From: Bacteroidaceae bacterium
Lineage (GTDB): Bacteria; Bacteroidota; Bacteroidia; Bacteroidales; Bacteroidaceae
DNA: 42,524 nt
Assembly: GCA_024684455.1 (NCBI GenBank)
Contig: JAIKWU010000046.1
Coordinates: forward strand, 1 to 42,524
Reading direction: 5' to 3'
Each line of letters begins with the position of its first letter. The stretch's first letter is position 1. Shown here in pieces: positions 1-8,900 of the stretch. The notes beneath the pieces were generated by a model that was not told the origin of the DNA, searched no databases, and saw nothing but the letters and a program-made list of their open reading frames with translations. The position numbers were made by a program, and so were the translations under genes.

Positions 1-376
1 AACACGATTTATATTTCAACATGTTTTCACACGTCAATCTTCGGAAATCATGTCATCAATCTTTAGGAATAATCATTTTATAAAGGTTTCGCAAGTTAAT
101 AATAATGCACGCAGAGGATAGTTAGTGCCGCACACATTGAATGTTTTTGCTCTGCGTTCGCAGAAAAGGAGGGGGATGCAAAACAACTCTGCGCACTCTG
201 CGTCTCTGCGTGAGAAAAACATCATGCGAAAGTTCAGTTATTTTATGAAATTGACGTACTCCGCCGTTTTTTATCTCACAACATGCAAGGAAACAAAAAA
301 AATTGCGTAACTTCGCAGCGACAACCCTTGTGCATACATCTCACAATCACCATTTATAATCATCTAAAACACCATT
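1..376. other. Intergenic region upstream of the zinc metallopeptidase gene
   Basis: No convincing gene is visible. The first 100 bases are AT-rich. Bases 108-212 hold a short-word repeat built on ctctgcg, listed separately. Bases 308-315 read TAACTTCG, one base off the Bacteroidetes -7 consensus TAnnTTTG, and lie about 60 bases before the metallopeptidase ATG. No TTTG -33 box is present at the usual 19-21 base distance, so this is only a weak promoter candidate. Confidence 0.5.
108..212. repeat. Short inverted and direct repeat built on ctctgcg
   Basis: The word CACGCAGAG at 108-116 is the reverse complement of CTCTGCGTG at 204-212. Between them the word ctctgcg recurs near 150, 187 and 197. 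The style resembles the repeat in the pnp leader at 13949-14126, although the word differs. It looks like a non-coding interspersed repeat. No function is visible. Confidence 0.4.
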
Positions 377-1300
377 ATGGATCTTTCAGGAAGAAGAGAA
401 AGCACGAACGTGCAGGACCGTCGCGGACAGAGCGGCGGCAATTTAGGCGGACTGGGCGGCCTCGGAGGCGGACTGCTCGGCGGTAAGGGAAAAGCAGGCT
501 GCGGCGGCATCATCATCATTATCCTGCTCTTCCTCATCGGCCCCAAACTCGGCCTCGACCCCATGTCCATGATACAGGAAGGCGGTGTGCTCGGCGGCGG
601 TGAGCAGGTCGAGCAGAACGACGGACAGCCCTACCAGGGCAGTGCCGAGGAAGAAGAACTCGCCTCGTTCACCAAGAAAGTGCTCGCCTCGACCGAGGAC
701 GTGTGGACACGCAAGTTCAAGGAGATGGGAAAGACCTACGAAGCCCCCACCCTCGTGCTCTACACGGGCAGCATCTCGACCGGCTGCGGACAAGGCACGG
801 CACAGACAGGCCCCTTCTACTGCTCGGCCGACCAGTGCGTCTATATCGACCTCTCGTTCTACAAGGAGATGAAGTCGTCGCTCGGCGCCGAAGGTGACTT
901 CGCCTGGGCCTACGTCATCGCCCACGAAGTGGGACACCACGTTCAGTACCTGCTCGGTACCCTCGGCAAGGCCCACCAGCAGATGGCTGCCCTCTCGAAG
1001 ACCGAAGCCAACCGCGTGAGCGTGCAGATCGAACTGCAGGCCGACTTCCTCGCCGGTGTCTGGGGACACGACGAACAGCGTCTCTTCGGCTCGCTCGAGA
1101 AGGGCGACCTCGAAGAAGCCCTCAACACTGCCATCGTCATCGGCGACGACCACCTGCAGAAGCGAGCCGGCTACGACCCCGATGAGCGTCAGTTCACCCA
1201 CGGAACTTCGGCCCAGCGCCAACGCTGGTTCCGTCGCGGCTTCGACACGGGCGACCTCTCACAAGGCGACACCTTCTCGAAGAAGAGCAGCGAACTCTGA
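377..1300 (+). CDS. YpfJ-type neutral zinc metallopeptidase, membrane-anchored
   Basis: This 307-residue protein matches the YpfJ/KPN_02809 zinc peptidase family (Pfam Zn_peptidase). A short polar N-terminus with a glycine-rich stretch is followed by one hydrophobic segment rich in isoleucine (about residues 45-58), which should anchor it in the inner membrane. The catalytic domain then carries the zinc motif HEVGHH preceded by VIA (about residue 180) and a later glutamate-rich helix containing QIELQADFLAG, typical of the third zinc ligand region. The C-terminal part has the family's ERQFTHGTSAQRQRWF pattern. Its substrate is unknown. It stands alone, with a terminator about 45 bases downstream. 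The ATG at 377 gives the usual family N-terminus. The family call is firm; the role is not known. Confidence 0.88.
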   Translation: MDLSGRRESTNVQDRRGQSGGNLGGLGGLGGGLLGGKGKAGCGGIIIIILLFLIGPKLGLDPMSMIQEGGVLGGGEQVEQNDGQPYQGSAEEEELASFTKKVLASTEDVWTRKFKEMGKTYEAPTLVLYTGSISTGCGQGTAQTGPFYCSADQCVYIDLSFYKEMKSSLGAEGDFAWAYVIAHEVGHHVQYLLGTLGKAHQQMAALSKTEANRVSVQIELQADFLAGVWGHDEQRLFGSLEKGDLEEALNTAIVIGDDHLQKRAGYDPDERQFTHGTSAQRQRWFRRGFDTGDLSQGDTFSKKSSEL

Positions 1301-1343
1301 TTTAAGGAGAGGCGATAGTCTGCCCCGTCTCATCTCATCCATT

Positions 1344-1390
1344 CATGGGGATGTGTCTTTTTGAACAAGACATATCCCCATGTCCTTTTT
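1344..1390 (+). terminator. Rho-independent terminator after the metallopeptidase gene
   Basis: A stem of about 16 bp pairs 1344-1359 with 1367-1382 (one mismatch) around a 7-base loop. A run of five T residues follows at 1386-1390. Confidence 0.7.
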
Positions 1391-1497
1391 CACACAATGA
1401 CACTCTTGCCTGGCAATTTTTCCATGAGAGAAATTGCATACTAAAAATGGGAAATTGACATATGTAATATCCATCCCCTCAATACTTTCACAGCAAG

Positions 1498-1529
1498 TTT
1501 GTGAGTCTCACTAATAAGAATTAACTTTG
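1498..1529 (+). promoter_or_regulatory. Bacteroidetes-type promoter for the first EEP cassette
   Basis: TTTG at 1498-1501 and TAACTTTG at 1522-1529 are separated by 20 bases, matching the Bacteroidetes -33/-7 consensus. Transcription would start around 1536 and leave a leader of about 57 bases before the ATG at 1593. Confidence 0.65.
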
Positions 1530-1592
1530 CAAATCTTATGTACTTCATTCACACACAATTAACCTATCAAACCATCATAAGCAACAATTAAC

Positions 1593-4500
1593 ATGAACAG
1601 AAATCTACTTTACGGCATCACCGTGCTCCTCTGCACGCTGATGAGCGTGTCGCAGGCCAAAGCCGACGACTACGCAGACTACCTGACCGCAGCCAACGGC
1701 TTCACGGAAGTGACGACGGTCGATGGACTGAAATCAGGCAGCAACTATTACTATGTGTTCCAGTCGGCCGAAGATCCTACGCTGGCATTGTATGCAGGAA
1801 AATGGCAAGACAAGCCAGGCTGGGCCAGCGATGGTTCCTGGTCGCCTCGCTACACCGACTTTGCCGGAATGCCACTGACCGACCTGAGCATGTACTTCCA
1901 ACTGGAATATGGCTCCTACTCCAATGTCGAAGGCGACAAGACCTATACAGGTTCGGGCTTCGGCATGAAGAGTGCCGTCAACACCTCCAACTTCTTCCAG
2001 ACACATGGCGGTGCAGGCTGGATGTGGGTAAATACCTTCACTGATGCTCAAGTCGATGTCTGGGATGCCTTCACTCCAACTTATGCCGATGGTTCATGGA
2101 CCTTCTACGTGCAGCGTTTCGATGGCGAGCCAGAATGGTTTAACGGTGAAGATGGCATTTGGAACTACTGTGGACCTTGGGACAACGGACAATTTACCAA
2201 GGGCATGGCCATCGCTGCCAACAAAAGTGCTGACGATGCCGCCCATTTCAAGATCTACCGTATCTCCAAGACAGACTATGCCACGCTGAAGCAGACGCTT
2301 TTCACCAAAGCACTCTATTCGGCCACGAGCACCAACCCCGTCAATGCCACCTACCGCATCACCAACGCCTCGTTCGAGACGGGCGACCTGACCGGATGGA
2401 CTCCTGGAGGAGACTCTGACTATCCTGCCAATGCAGAAATTGGTGCCAAGCCGTCAGTTACCAGCGATGGCGACGGCCAGTTCACCTTCAACACCTATCA
2501 ATGGTGGGCTGAATCTTTGACGATTACGCAGACAGCAACAGTGCCTTCGGGTATTTATGACATCACTGCTGTCGTAGCCACATGGGAAAACCGTGTTGTA
2601 ACGTTCTCTGCAGGCAGTCAGACTGTCACAAGCAATGGTTTGGGCGACATGACAGGCATTCCCGTATCCATTCCTAACCTCACCGTTGGTACAGACAACT
2701 CGCTTCAGATTACAGGCTCAACCTCTGGACAATGGTGGGTAAGCGGTCATGAAGGAGAAACACAGTCGTTCTTCAAACTCGACAACGTTCAATTGATCTG
2801 TAAGGGCGTATATCTCGCTGGTGTTGCTTTGCCTTTGCCAAACGACGACACCACCATTCTCGTGCCAGGACAATGGTATTACTATGATGCAGCAGAACTT
2901 GGCAACTACCAACTTGTCGGCAATCTCACCAACATGGTTTTCACCCAGAACAGTAACCAAATTGTAGGGGAAGGAGTCAGCAGCCGTCCAGCCCTTCAGA
3001 AACTCACACTCGACAAGGGACGTGTATGCTTCATGACCACTGAATCCAATGCCACACTCAAAATTACATCAATGAGTGGTGAAGGCGCCACTTACGATTT
3101 CTCCATCGCCTCATTGAATGTGGATGGTCTGCCTGAAAGCATCTCATTCGTAACACTGAATCCAGATGGTCCACAGGCAGCCGGAACCCGACTCATCAGC
3201 CAGTATTTGGCAAACAAAGCCTACGACCTGATTGCTGTTCAAGAGGACTTTAACTTCGACTCTGAACTCAAAAGCAGTCTTACCAACTATGGTTTTGGAA
3301 CCCACAGGGCAAATATCACAGCATCTGCTGTATTGTCGCCTGCCGACACTGATGGTCTGAACTTCTTCTGGAATACTGCAAAGGGGCGTTCTGCATCGAA
3401 TGAAAGTTGGACACGCTATGCCCATAGTGAGTCGGGCGACGGTAACCAATATATCCAAAAAGGGTGGCGCTACTATGAGGCGACACTCGCTGAGGGTATT
3501 AAAATCGATGTCTATATGACCCACATGGATGCCGGCGATGTAACCAGTTCTCGCAATATCCAGTGGACAGAACTCGCCAATGCCGTAATCGCCAATAAGA
3601 ATACCAATCGTCCGAAGATTATTCTCGGCGACTTCAACAGCCGCTTCACCCGCGAAGCCATCATTGCCAATTTTTTCAATCCAGTACAGGCTACTGGCAA
3701 CTATACGGTGAGCGACGCATGGGTGGAAAAAACCCGCAGCGGCAACTATCCTTCCATCGGAGCAGATGCAGCAGGCGAAGTGGTGGACAAAATCATCTAT
3801 CTCAACCCTACGGCAAATGGATCCGTTCTGTTGACACTCAATAGTTACACCCGCGATTCAGAAGGCTATACCTATGGGGCAGCACAAGGTACCTCCGACA
3901 CCACTCCGCTGGGCGACCACGCTCCCGTTGTAGCCACATTCACAGCCACGGCACCTGCTGTCAACATCACGCCCGCACTCGACCGCTGGACATGGAAGGG
4001 TGAGACTAGAGCCACAACCGATCAGAAATGGTATCTCTACAATGTGCAGTACGGCACTACCGACGCCAAAACAGGTTTCCTCTCCAGAAATACCACAAAA
4101 CTCGTCAACGACCCGAATGAATCAGGAGTCTATCCCTTTAAGTTCTCGACAGCAAGTGGCAATGCTACACTCACCAGCGACACTTATAAAATAGTGATGT
4201 CAAGGTCTGGATTCATCACTTATACATATTCTGCTACACTTTCCACTTCAGGAACAGCGACAAGCCTGGCTATCTCCCAGGCAACATCAACTGTAGCAAA
4301 AACCCTCGAAACGGCATATCACTTTAACTGGAGTTCTTATACACGTTATTTTGGAGCCTCTTCCACAACAGCACTCGCTGCACAAACCAACACTGCTTCC
4401 TCCAACGCCTGGGCACTTATTTCCACCGACCAAGTTGCCATGTACAACCGCTTCGTCCTGGCCTCCGACAAGGCTGCCAAGTATGTGGCCTATCTGCCGA

Positions 4501-5522
4501 TTGACGAGACTGTGAAGGCACAGATGATCACCTTGCTGGAGAAGACAGGCGTGACATGGACCGACGGAACGACCCAGCAACTCGAAGCACTCAACGCACA
4601 GGTAGAGGAATGGTTCGACGACCCCATCACCATCACCAGTGCCACGACTCAGACTGTTTCAGGTCTTCAGGAAGGCTTCTACAAAGTGAAGGCAAAAGTG
4701 ACCTCCGCCAACAAGCAGACCGTCACCCTGAAAATGGGCAACTGGGAACAAACGATTCCGATGACGGGCACTACACAGGTAGATGTCGAACTGCCACTCT
4801 ACTATCATAGCGGTGAAGGCAGCGTCAGCCTCTCTGCTACCGCCACTGGTTCGTCTTCGTTCACGAACCTACAACTCCTCCGCTACGACTCCTACTACGA
4901 CGAGACCATCGGCACCGCCGAATATGCCACTACAGCCATCCGCTACAACACCGACATACCAGCCGGAGTAGAAGTCTATTACGTTGACCAAGTCAAGGAC
5001 GGTACCGTACGCAACTCCATCCATCTGGCAAAATATACCGGCACCGAAATCAAAGCAGGCGAAGGTGTCATCCTCTACAAGAGCGGACTCACCGCCAACA
5101 CACCCTTCCGCTTCTATCGTACCAACGAAACAGTAGAACCCATCGCCGGCAATATGCTGCAAGGTGCGGTCAATCGTATCGAAGTGGCACAGAAGCAGAC
5201 AGGCACCTACTATGTGCTGTCGAAGAAGAGCGTCGATGGCGAGCCCACAGTCGGATTCTTCAAACTCTCCGACACCACCGCCGTTCCTGCTCACAGAGCC
5301 TACCTGCTCATCCCTGAAGGCAGCAGCGTAAAGGCATACGTATTCTCATTCAATGAAGAAGAAGACGTGACACCGACCGCCGTGCAGCAGATAGAGACCG
5401 ACGCCGAAGCCACCGTCACAGGCATCTACAGCCTGAACGGCGCACGCCAGCAGACCCTCCAGCGCGGCATGAACATCGTCCGCATGAGCGACGGCAGTGT
5501 GAAGAAAATTCTGGTAAAATAA
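1593..5522 (+). CDS. Giant secreted multidomain protein with EEP (DNase I-like) domain and T9SS-like C-terminal signal, copy 1
   Basis: A 1309-residue exported protein with a clear signal peptide (residues 1-24, ending QAKA). A novel N-terminal module (about 25-240) is followed by a galactose-binding-like beta-sandwich (about 251-405, NASFETGDLTGW start) and a small beta module (about 413-500). The EEP domain (about 503-785) has a full-looking active-site set: LNVDGLP, VQED, THMDAG, GDFNSR, DKIIY and LGDHAPV. A second beta region, a shortened sandwich module and a YYDETIG-containing module lead to the C-terminus, which has the T9SS type A pattern (YSLNGARQ, RGMNIV, KKILVK). The EEP superfamily includes nucleases, phosphodiesterases and phospholipases, so the substrate is open. 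It is paralogous to the gene at 5968. Its stop overlaps the possible ATG of the peptide gene that follows. Confidence 0.82.
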   Translation: MNRNLLYGITVLLCTLMSVSQAKADDYADYLTAANGFTEVTTVDGLKSGSNYYYVFQSAEDPTLALYAGKWQDKPGWASDGSWSPRYTDFAGMPLTDLSMYFQLEYGSYSNVEGDKTYTGSGFGMKSAVNTSNFFQTHGGAGWMWVNTFTDAQVDVWDAFTPTYADGSWTFYVQRFDGEPEWFNGEDGIWNYCGPWDNGQFTKGMAIAANKSADDAAHFKIYRISKTDYATLKQTLFTKALYSATSTNPVNATYRITNASFETGDLTGWTPGGDSDYPANAEIGAKPSVTSDGDGQFTFNTYQWWAESLTITQTATVPSGIYDITAVVATWENRVVTFSAGSQTVTSNGLGDMTGIPVSIPNLTVGTDNSLQITGSTSGQWWVSGHEGETQSFFKLDNVQLICKGVYLAGVALPLPNDDTTILVPGQWYYYDAAELGNYQLVGNLTNMVFTQNSNQIVGEGVSSRPALQKLTLDKGRVCFMTTESNATLKITSMSGEGATYDFSIASLNVDGLPESISFVTLNPDGPQAAGTRLISQYLANKAYDLIAVQEDFNFDSELKSSLTNYGFGTHRANITASAVLSPADTDGLNFFWNTAKGRSASNESWTRYAHSESGDGNQYIQKGWRYYEATLAEGIKIDVYMTHMDAGDVTSSRNIQWTELANAVIANKNTNRPKIILGDFNSRFTREAIIANFFNPVQATGNYTVSDAWVEKTRSGNYPSIGADAAGEVVDKIIYLNPTANGSVLLTLNSYTRDSEGYTYGAAQGTSDTTPLGDHAPVVATFTATAPAVNITPALDRWTWKGETRATTDQKWYLYNVQYGTTDAKTGFLSRNTTKLVNDPNESGVYPFKFSTASGNATLTSDTYKIVMSRSGFITYTYSATLSTSGTATSLAISQATSTVAKTLETAYHFNWSSYTRYFGASSTTALAAQTNTASSNAWALISTDQVAMYNRFVLASDKAAKYVAYLPIDETVKAQMITLLEKTGVTWTDGTTQQLEALNAQVEEWFDDPITITSATTQTVSGLQEGFYKVKAKVTSANKQTVTLKMGNWEQTIPMTGTTQVDVELPLYYHSGEGSVSLSATATGSSSFTNLQLLRYDSYYDETIGTAEYATTAIRYNTDIPAGVEVYYVDQVKDGTVRNSIHLAKYTGTEIKAGEGVILYKSGLTANTPFRFYRTNETVEPIAGNMLQGAVNRIEVAQKQTGTYYVLSKKSVDGEPTVGFFKLSDTTAVPAHRAYLLIPEGSSVKAYVFSFNEEEDVTPTAVQQIETDAEATVTGIYSLNGARQQTLQRGMNIVRMSDGSVKKILVK

Positions 5523-5713
5523 TGTTAATTGTTAATAAGATGATAAAGAAAGCCTATATTGAGCCAGAGTTGAATTTCTGCTGCTACAGCAACAACATTA
5601 TGCAGGTACCCTCGTCGCTCCCGCAAGGAAATGGTGACGACCCCATCGTTGACGACGAAGGTGATATCCTGTCGAAGAAACGTCACAACGATGGTTGGGG
5701 CGACCTTTGGTAA
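5522..5713 (+). CDS. Small CC-motif / GDLW-ending peptide, copy 1
   Basis: A 63-residue protein (57 residues if the in-frame ATG at 5540 is used). The first ATG overlaps the upstream stop as TAATG, suggesting translational coupling. The ATG at 5540 gives MIKKAYIEPEL, close to the paralogue's start, so both starts remain possible. There is no signal peptide or membrane segment. The N-terminal half holds a CC pair in FCCYSNN. The centre is acidic (GDDPIVDDEGD), and the end is GWGDLW. The paralogue at 11256 is nearly identical, with a 57-base stretch (5621-5677) unchanged. I do not recognise a named family; similar short peptides with tryptophan-rich acidic ends seem common in Prevotella and Bacteroides. 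It shares a transcript with the EEP protein. The function is unknown. Confidence 0.75.
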   Translation: MLIVNKMIKKAYIEPELNFCCYSNNIMQVPSSLPQGNGDDPIVDDEGDILSKKRHNDGWGDLW

Positions 5714-5733
5714 TACACACATAACCATAAAAG

Positions 5734-5770
5734 AAAAACTCCTGAAGATGTCATGCTTCAGGAGTTTTTT
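5734..5770 (+). terminator. Rho-independent terminator of EEP cassette 1
   Basis: A perfect 14-bp stem pairs 5734-5747 with 5756-5769 around an 8-base loop, followed by a T tract. The stem is identical to the one ending cassette 2; only the loop differs. Confidence 0.85.
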
Positions 5771-5877
5771 TGTTTTCAACACCCAGCATTTCGACATACG
5801 ATTACTAAAAAAAACAAAAAAATACTACATTTTGTATATTTGTTGAAAAAAATTTTACATTATCGACATAATTGTCG

Positions 5878-5885
5878 TATATTTG
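5878..5885 (+). promoter_or_regulatory. Probable -7 box for EEP cassette 2
   Basis: TATATTTG matches TAnnTTTG about 80 bases before the ATG at 5968. A second TATATTTG lies at 5835-5842. Neither has a clean TTTG at the expected -33 distance, so the promoter is plausible but incomplete. Confidence 0.45.
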
Positions 5886-5967
5886 CACACATTTACACTC
5901 GTTGAATACTTACTCCGCGAGTAAATATGATTACCTTCAATACTTAAACTAACATTATTAACTTAAC

Positions 5968-8900
5968 ATGAGAAAAAACTTACTACTCAGCATCACCATG
6001 CTGCTATGCATGATGATGAGTGCCCTCGGCGCGCAGGCGCAGTCGTGGACGGCAAGTGCACCGGACAACGGCACATTCTACATCTACAACGTAGGGGCTG
6101 AAAAGTTCTTGGCTTCGGGTACGAGTTGGGGCTCACGTGCCTCTATCGAGCCGCATGGAGCAATGGCACTCACCCTGGCAGCGAACGAAGGTGGCTACAC
6201 CATCTCGACGGCTCCGCTCTACACGGACAAGTATCTGGGTGCCGACGGCTACATGGACAACGGCACTGCTGCTGTCTGGACGTTCGTAGCCGTGTCGGGC
6301 CAGGCGGACACTTACAAGATGAAGAACGGCTCGAACTACCTGTTTTGGGACGGTACCGGCACATGGACAACCTCGGTCGGCAGTGACCCAGGCAATGCCA
6401 ACGGCTACTGGAAACTGGTAACGAAGGACAACCTGTTGGCCGTCCTGCCCAACGGAACGCTTGAAGACCCCGTGGATGCAACCTATCTGATTGTCAACAA
6501 CTGGTTCTGCAAGGGTAACGGCAGTAAGGCCGGCATGGGCTATGCCAACATTGATTGCATTCCGACAGGATGGTCTGGCGAATACGTCCAAGACTATTGG
6601 GGTGTAGATACATGGGATGCAGCGGCCGCTTGCTACTGCATTGAACAGTATCACAGAGCATACGACAACTATCAGAAGTTCACGAATGTTCCCAACGGTA
6701 CCTACACGCTTTCTGCACAAGGCTTCTATCGTGCCGACGACTATAACGGTACGATGCCGTATATCTACGCCAACAGCGACCGGACAACGCTGAAATCGTT
6801 GACCAGCGAGAACCCACCAGCAGGAACACCTAACGGCATTGGCGCAGCAGCCACGGCATTCCTCCAAGGCTATTACAACGTGTCTGTCACGACCAAGGTA
6901 ACCAACGGCATCCTGCGCATCGGTGTCAAGGACGAGAGCAATTCGTGCTGGACGGCCTTCGACAACTTCTCGCTCATCTACAAAGGTCCGGATGCCGAGC
7001 CCATCAGTTCGGTTGCTGTCGAGTTCCCTGGCAACGGAGAGACATTGGCTGCCAACACATGGTATTATTTTGACATACCGGCTAATGGCGACTACACCTT
7101 CGACTCCAACGGTCTGGGCAACTTTGTCTATACCACAAACGGTGAGCAGAACATTCACAGCAGTTCAATCAGCACGTCGTCGATTTCTTCGTCGATGACA
7201 CTCAGTGCAGGACGCATTTATTTTTTGACCACGGGTAATAACACGCTCACTATTGGTTTGCCAGCCGAACTGACTGTGAATGGTGATACTTGGTCAACCG
7301 GCGAATACTATATATATAATGTAGGAGGAAAGCGCTACCTGACGCACGGCTCGGCATGGGGTATGCACGCCATTGTCGATGGTGCGGGTGAGTCAGTTGT
7401 CATTGGTGGCACTCAGAATGCCGCTACGCTGCACCTCTCGAAAGTCACGAGCGGATACCTCGGTAACGACGCATACGTCGATAAGGCAACCGATGCAGCC
7501 GAATATACGACTTGGAAGTTTGAACCTGTCAACAAGGTTGGCTATACTAATGTGTTCAAACTGAAGGCCAACAACGGCGGCAGTTACCTGAAATGGGAAG
7601 GTGGCGGTGCCTACGGATGGGCCAACGAAGCCCTTATGGACGCTGCTGCAGACGGACAGAATTCCTACTGGATTCTCGTTCGCAAGGAAACGCGTGAGAA
7701 CTATTCGGCTGCTTCGAGCAGCAATCCTGTCGATATGACCTGGAAGGTAACCGACCCCGACATTGAGGTCTCTACCGACGGTTCTGCAGATGCCTGGAGC
7801 ACATCGGGCAGCACGAACTTTGTCATTCAGAGCAATGGCGCAACGGGAACGGCAGCACGATTCTTGGAAAGATGGACTCCTACTTCATCAGAAGAAGTTG
7901 GAACTTTGGATGACTGCGAAACCGAGCAGAACCTGATAGGCCTGCCGGAAGGACACTACCAACTCAGTGTGACCGCTCATTCAGAGCAGCAAGCCATGGC
8001 TGGTGCACAAATCTCAGGCGCCTACTTCTTTGCAGGCAGCAACAAAGTGGCGATTTCCGGTGTGAACACCTATACCATTGACTTTATTGCCGACGTCAGT
8101 GGTGTGAAAATAGGCTACTCGGTTGAGGGCACCAATGCCAACTGGGTATATTTCGACAACGTGCGCCTGAAGTACTATGGCCCCATTGCCGAGCCACTGC
8201 CCAACGACAACGTTACAGAACTCGTTGTCGGCAAGTGGTACTACTACGATGCTTCTGCCGTAGGCCCCTACACACTCGAAGGTCCTGTCACCAACATTGT
8301 CTATACACAAAATGGTGACAACCTGCTCGATGCCAATCCTGTAACCAAGACTGCTCAGTCGAAACTCATCCTCGACGCTGGCCGCGTCTATTTCCAAGCC
8401 ACAGCCGCCGGAACGACACTGAAGATAACAAGCGTAAATGCTGAAGGCATCACCAACACCTTCACCGCAGCATCGCTCAACGTGGACGGTCTGCCCACCA
8501 TCAACATAGACCTGTTCAATGTTCATGTCAATCCTGACGGTCGTGGCGAACAGGGTGCAAAGGACATCAGCAAATACTTGATGATGAGCAACAAACGTTA
8601 CGACCTGCTCGCTGTACAGGAAGACTTTAACTACAATTCAGAACTGGTTAGCGAGTTTGGTAACACTTACGGCCAAGGCAAATGGCGCGGTGAAGTGGGT
8701 TTGAGTTCTATCCTCAATCCTCCTTCCGACACCGACGGCCTTAACTTCTTCTGGAATAAAAACAACGGACGCGAGGCCAGCGGCGAGTCATGGACACGCT
8801 ACAACACTTCTGTTGCAACCGAAGGCAACCAATACATCAAGAAAGGTTTCCGCTACTACGAAGTGACACTGGCTGACGGTCTGAAGGTCGATGTTTATAT

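Noticed and set aside
443..1222. Open frame of 259 codons antisense to the zinc metallopeptidase gene
   Set aside because: It is a mirror of the strongly codon-biased plus-strand gene, which has a clear zinc motif; the antisense product has no recognisable domain.
5522..5713. Classical double-glycine bacteriocin or lasso/lanthipeptide precursor
   Set aside because: No GG leader cleavage site and no modification enzyme or peptidase-containing transporter lies in the window.
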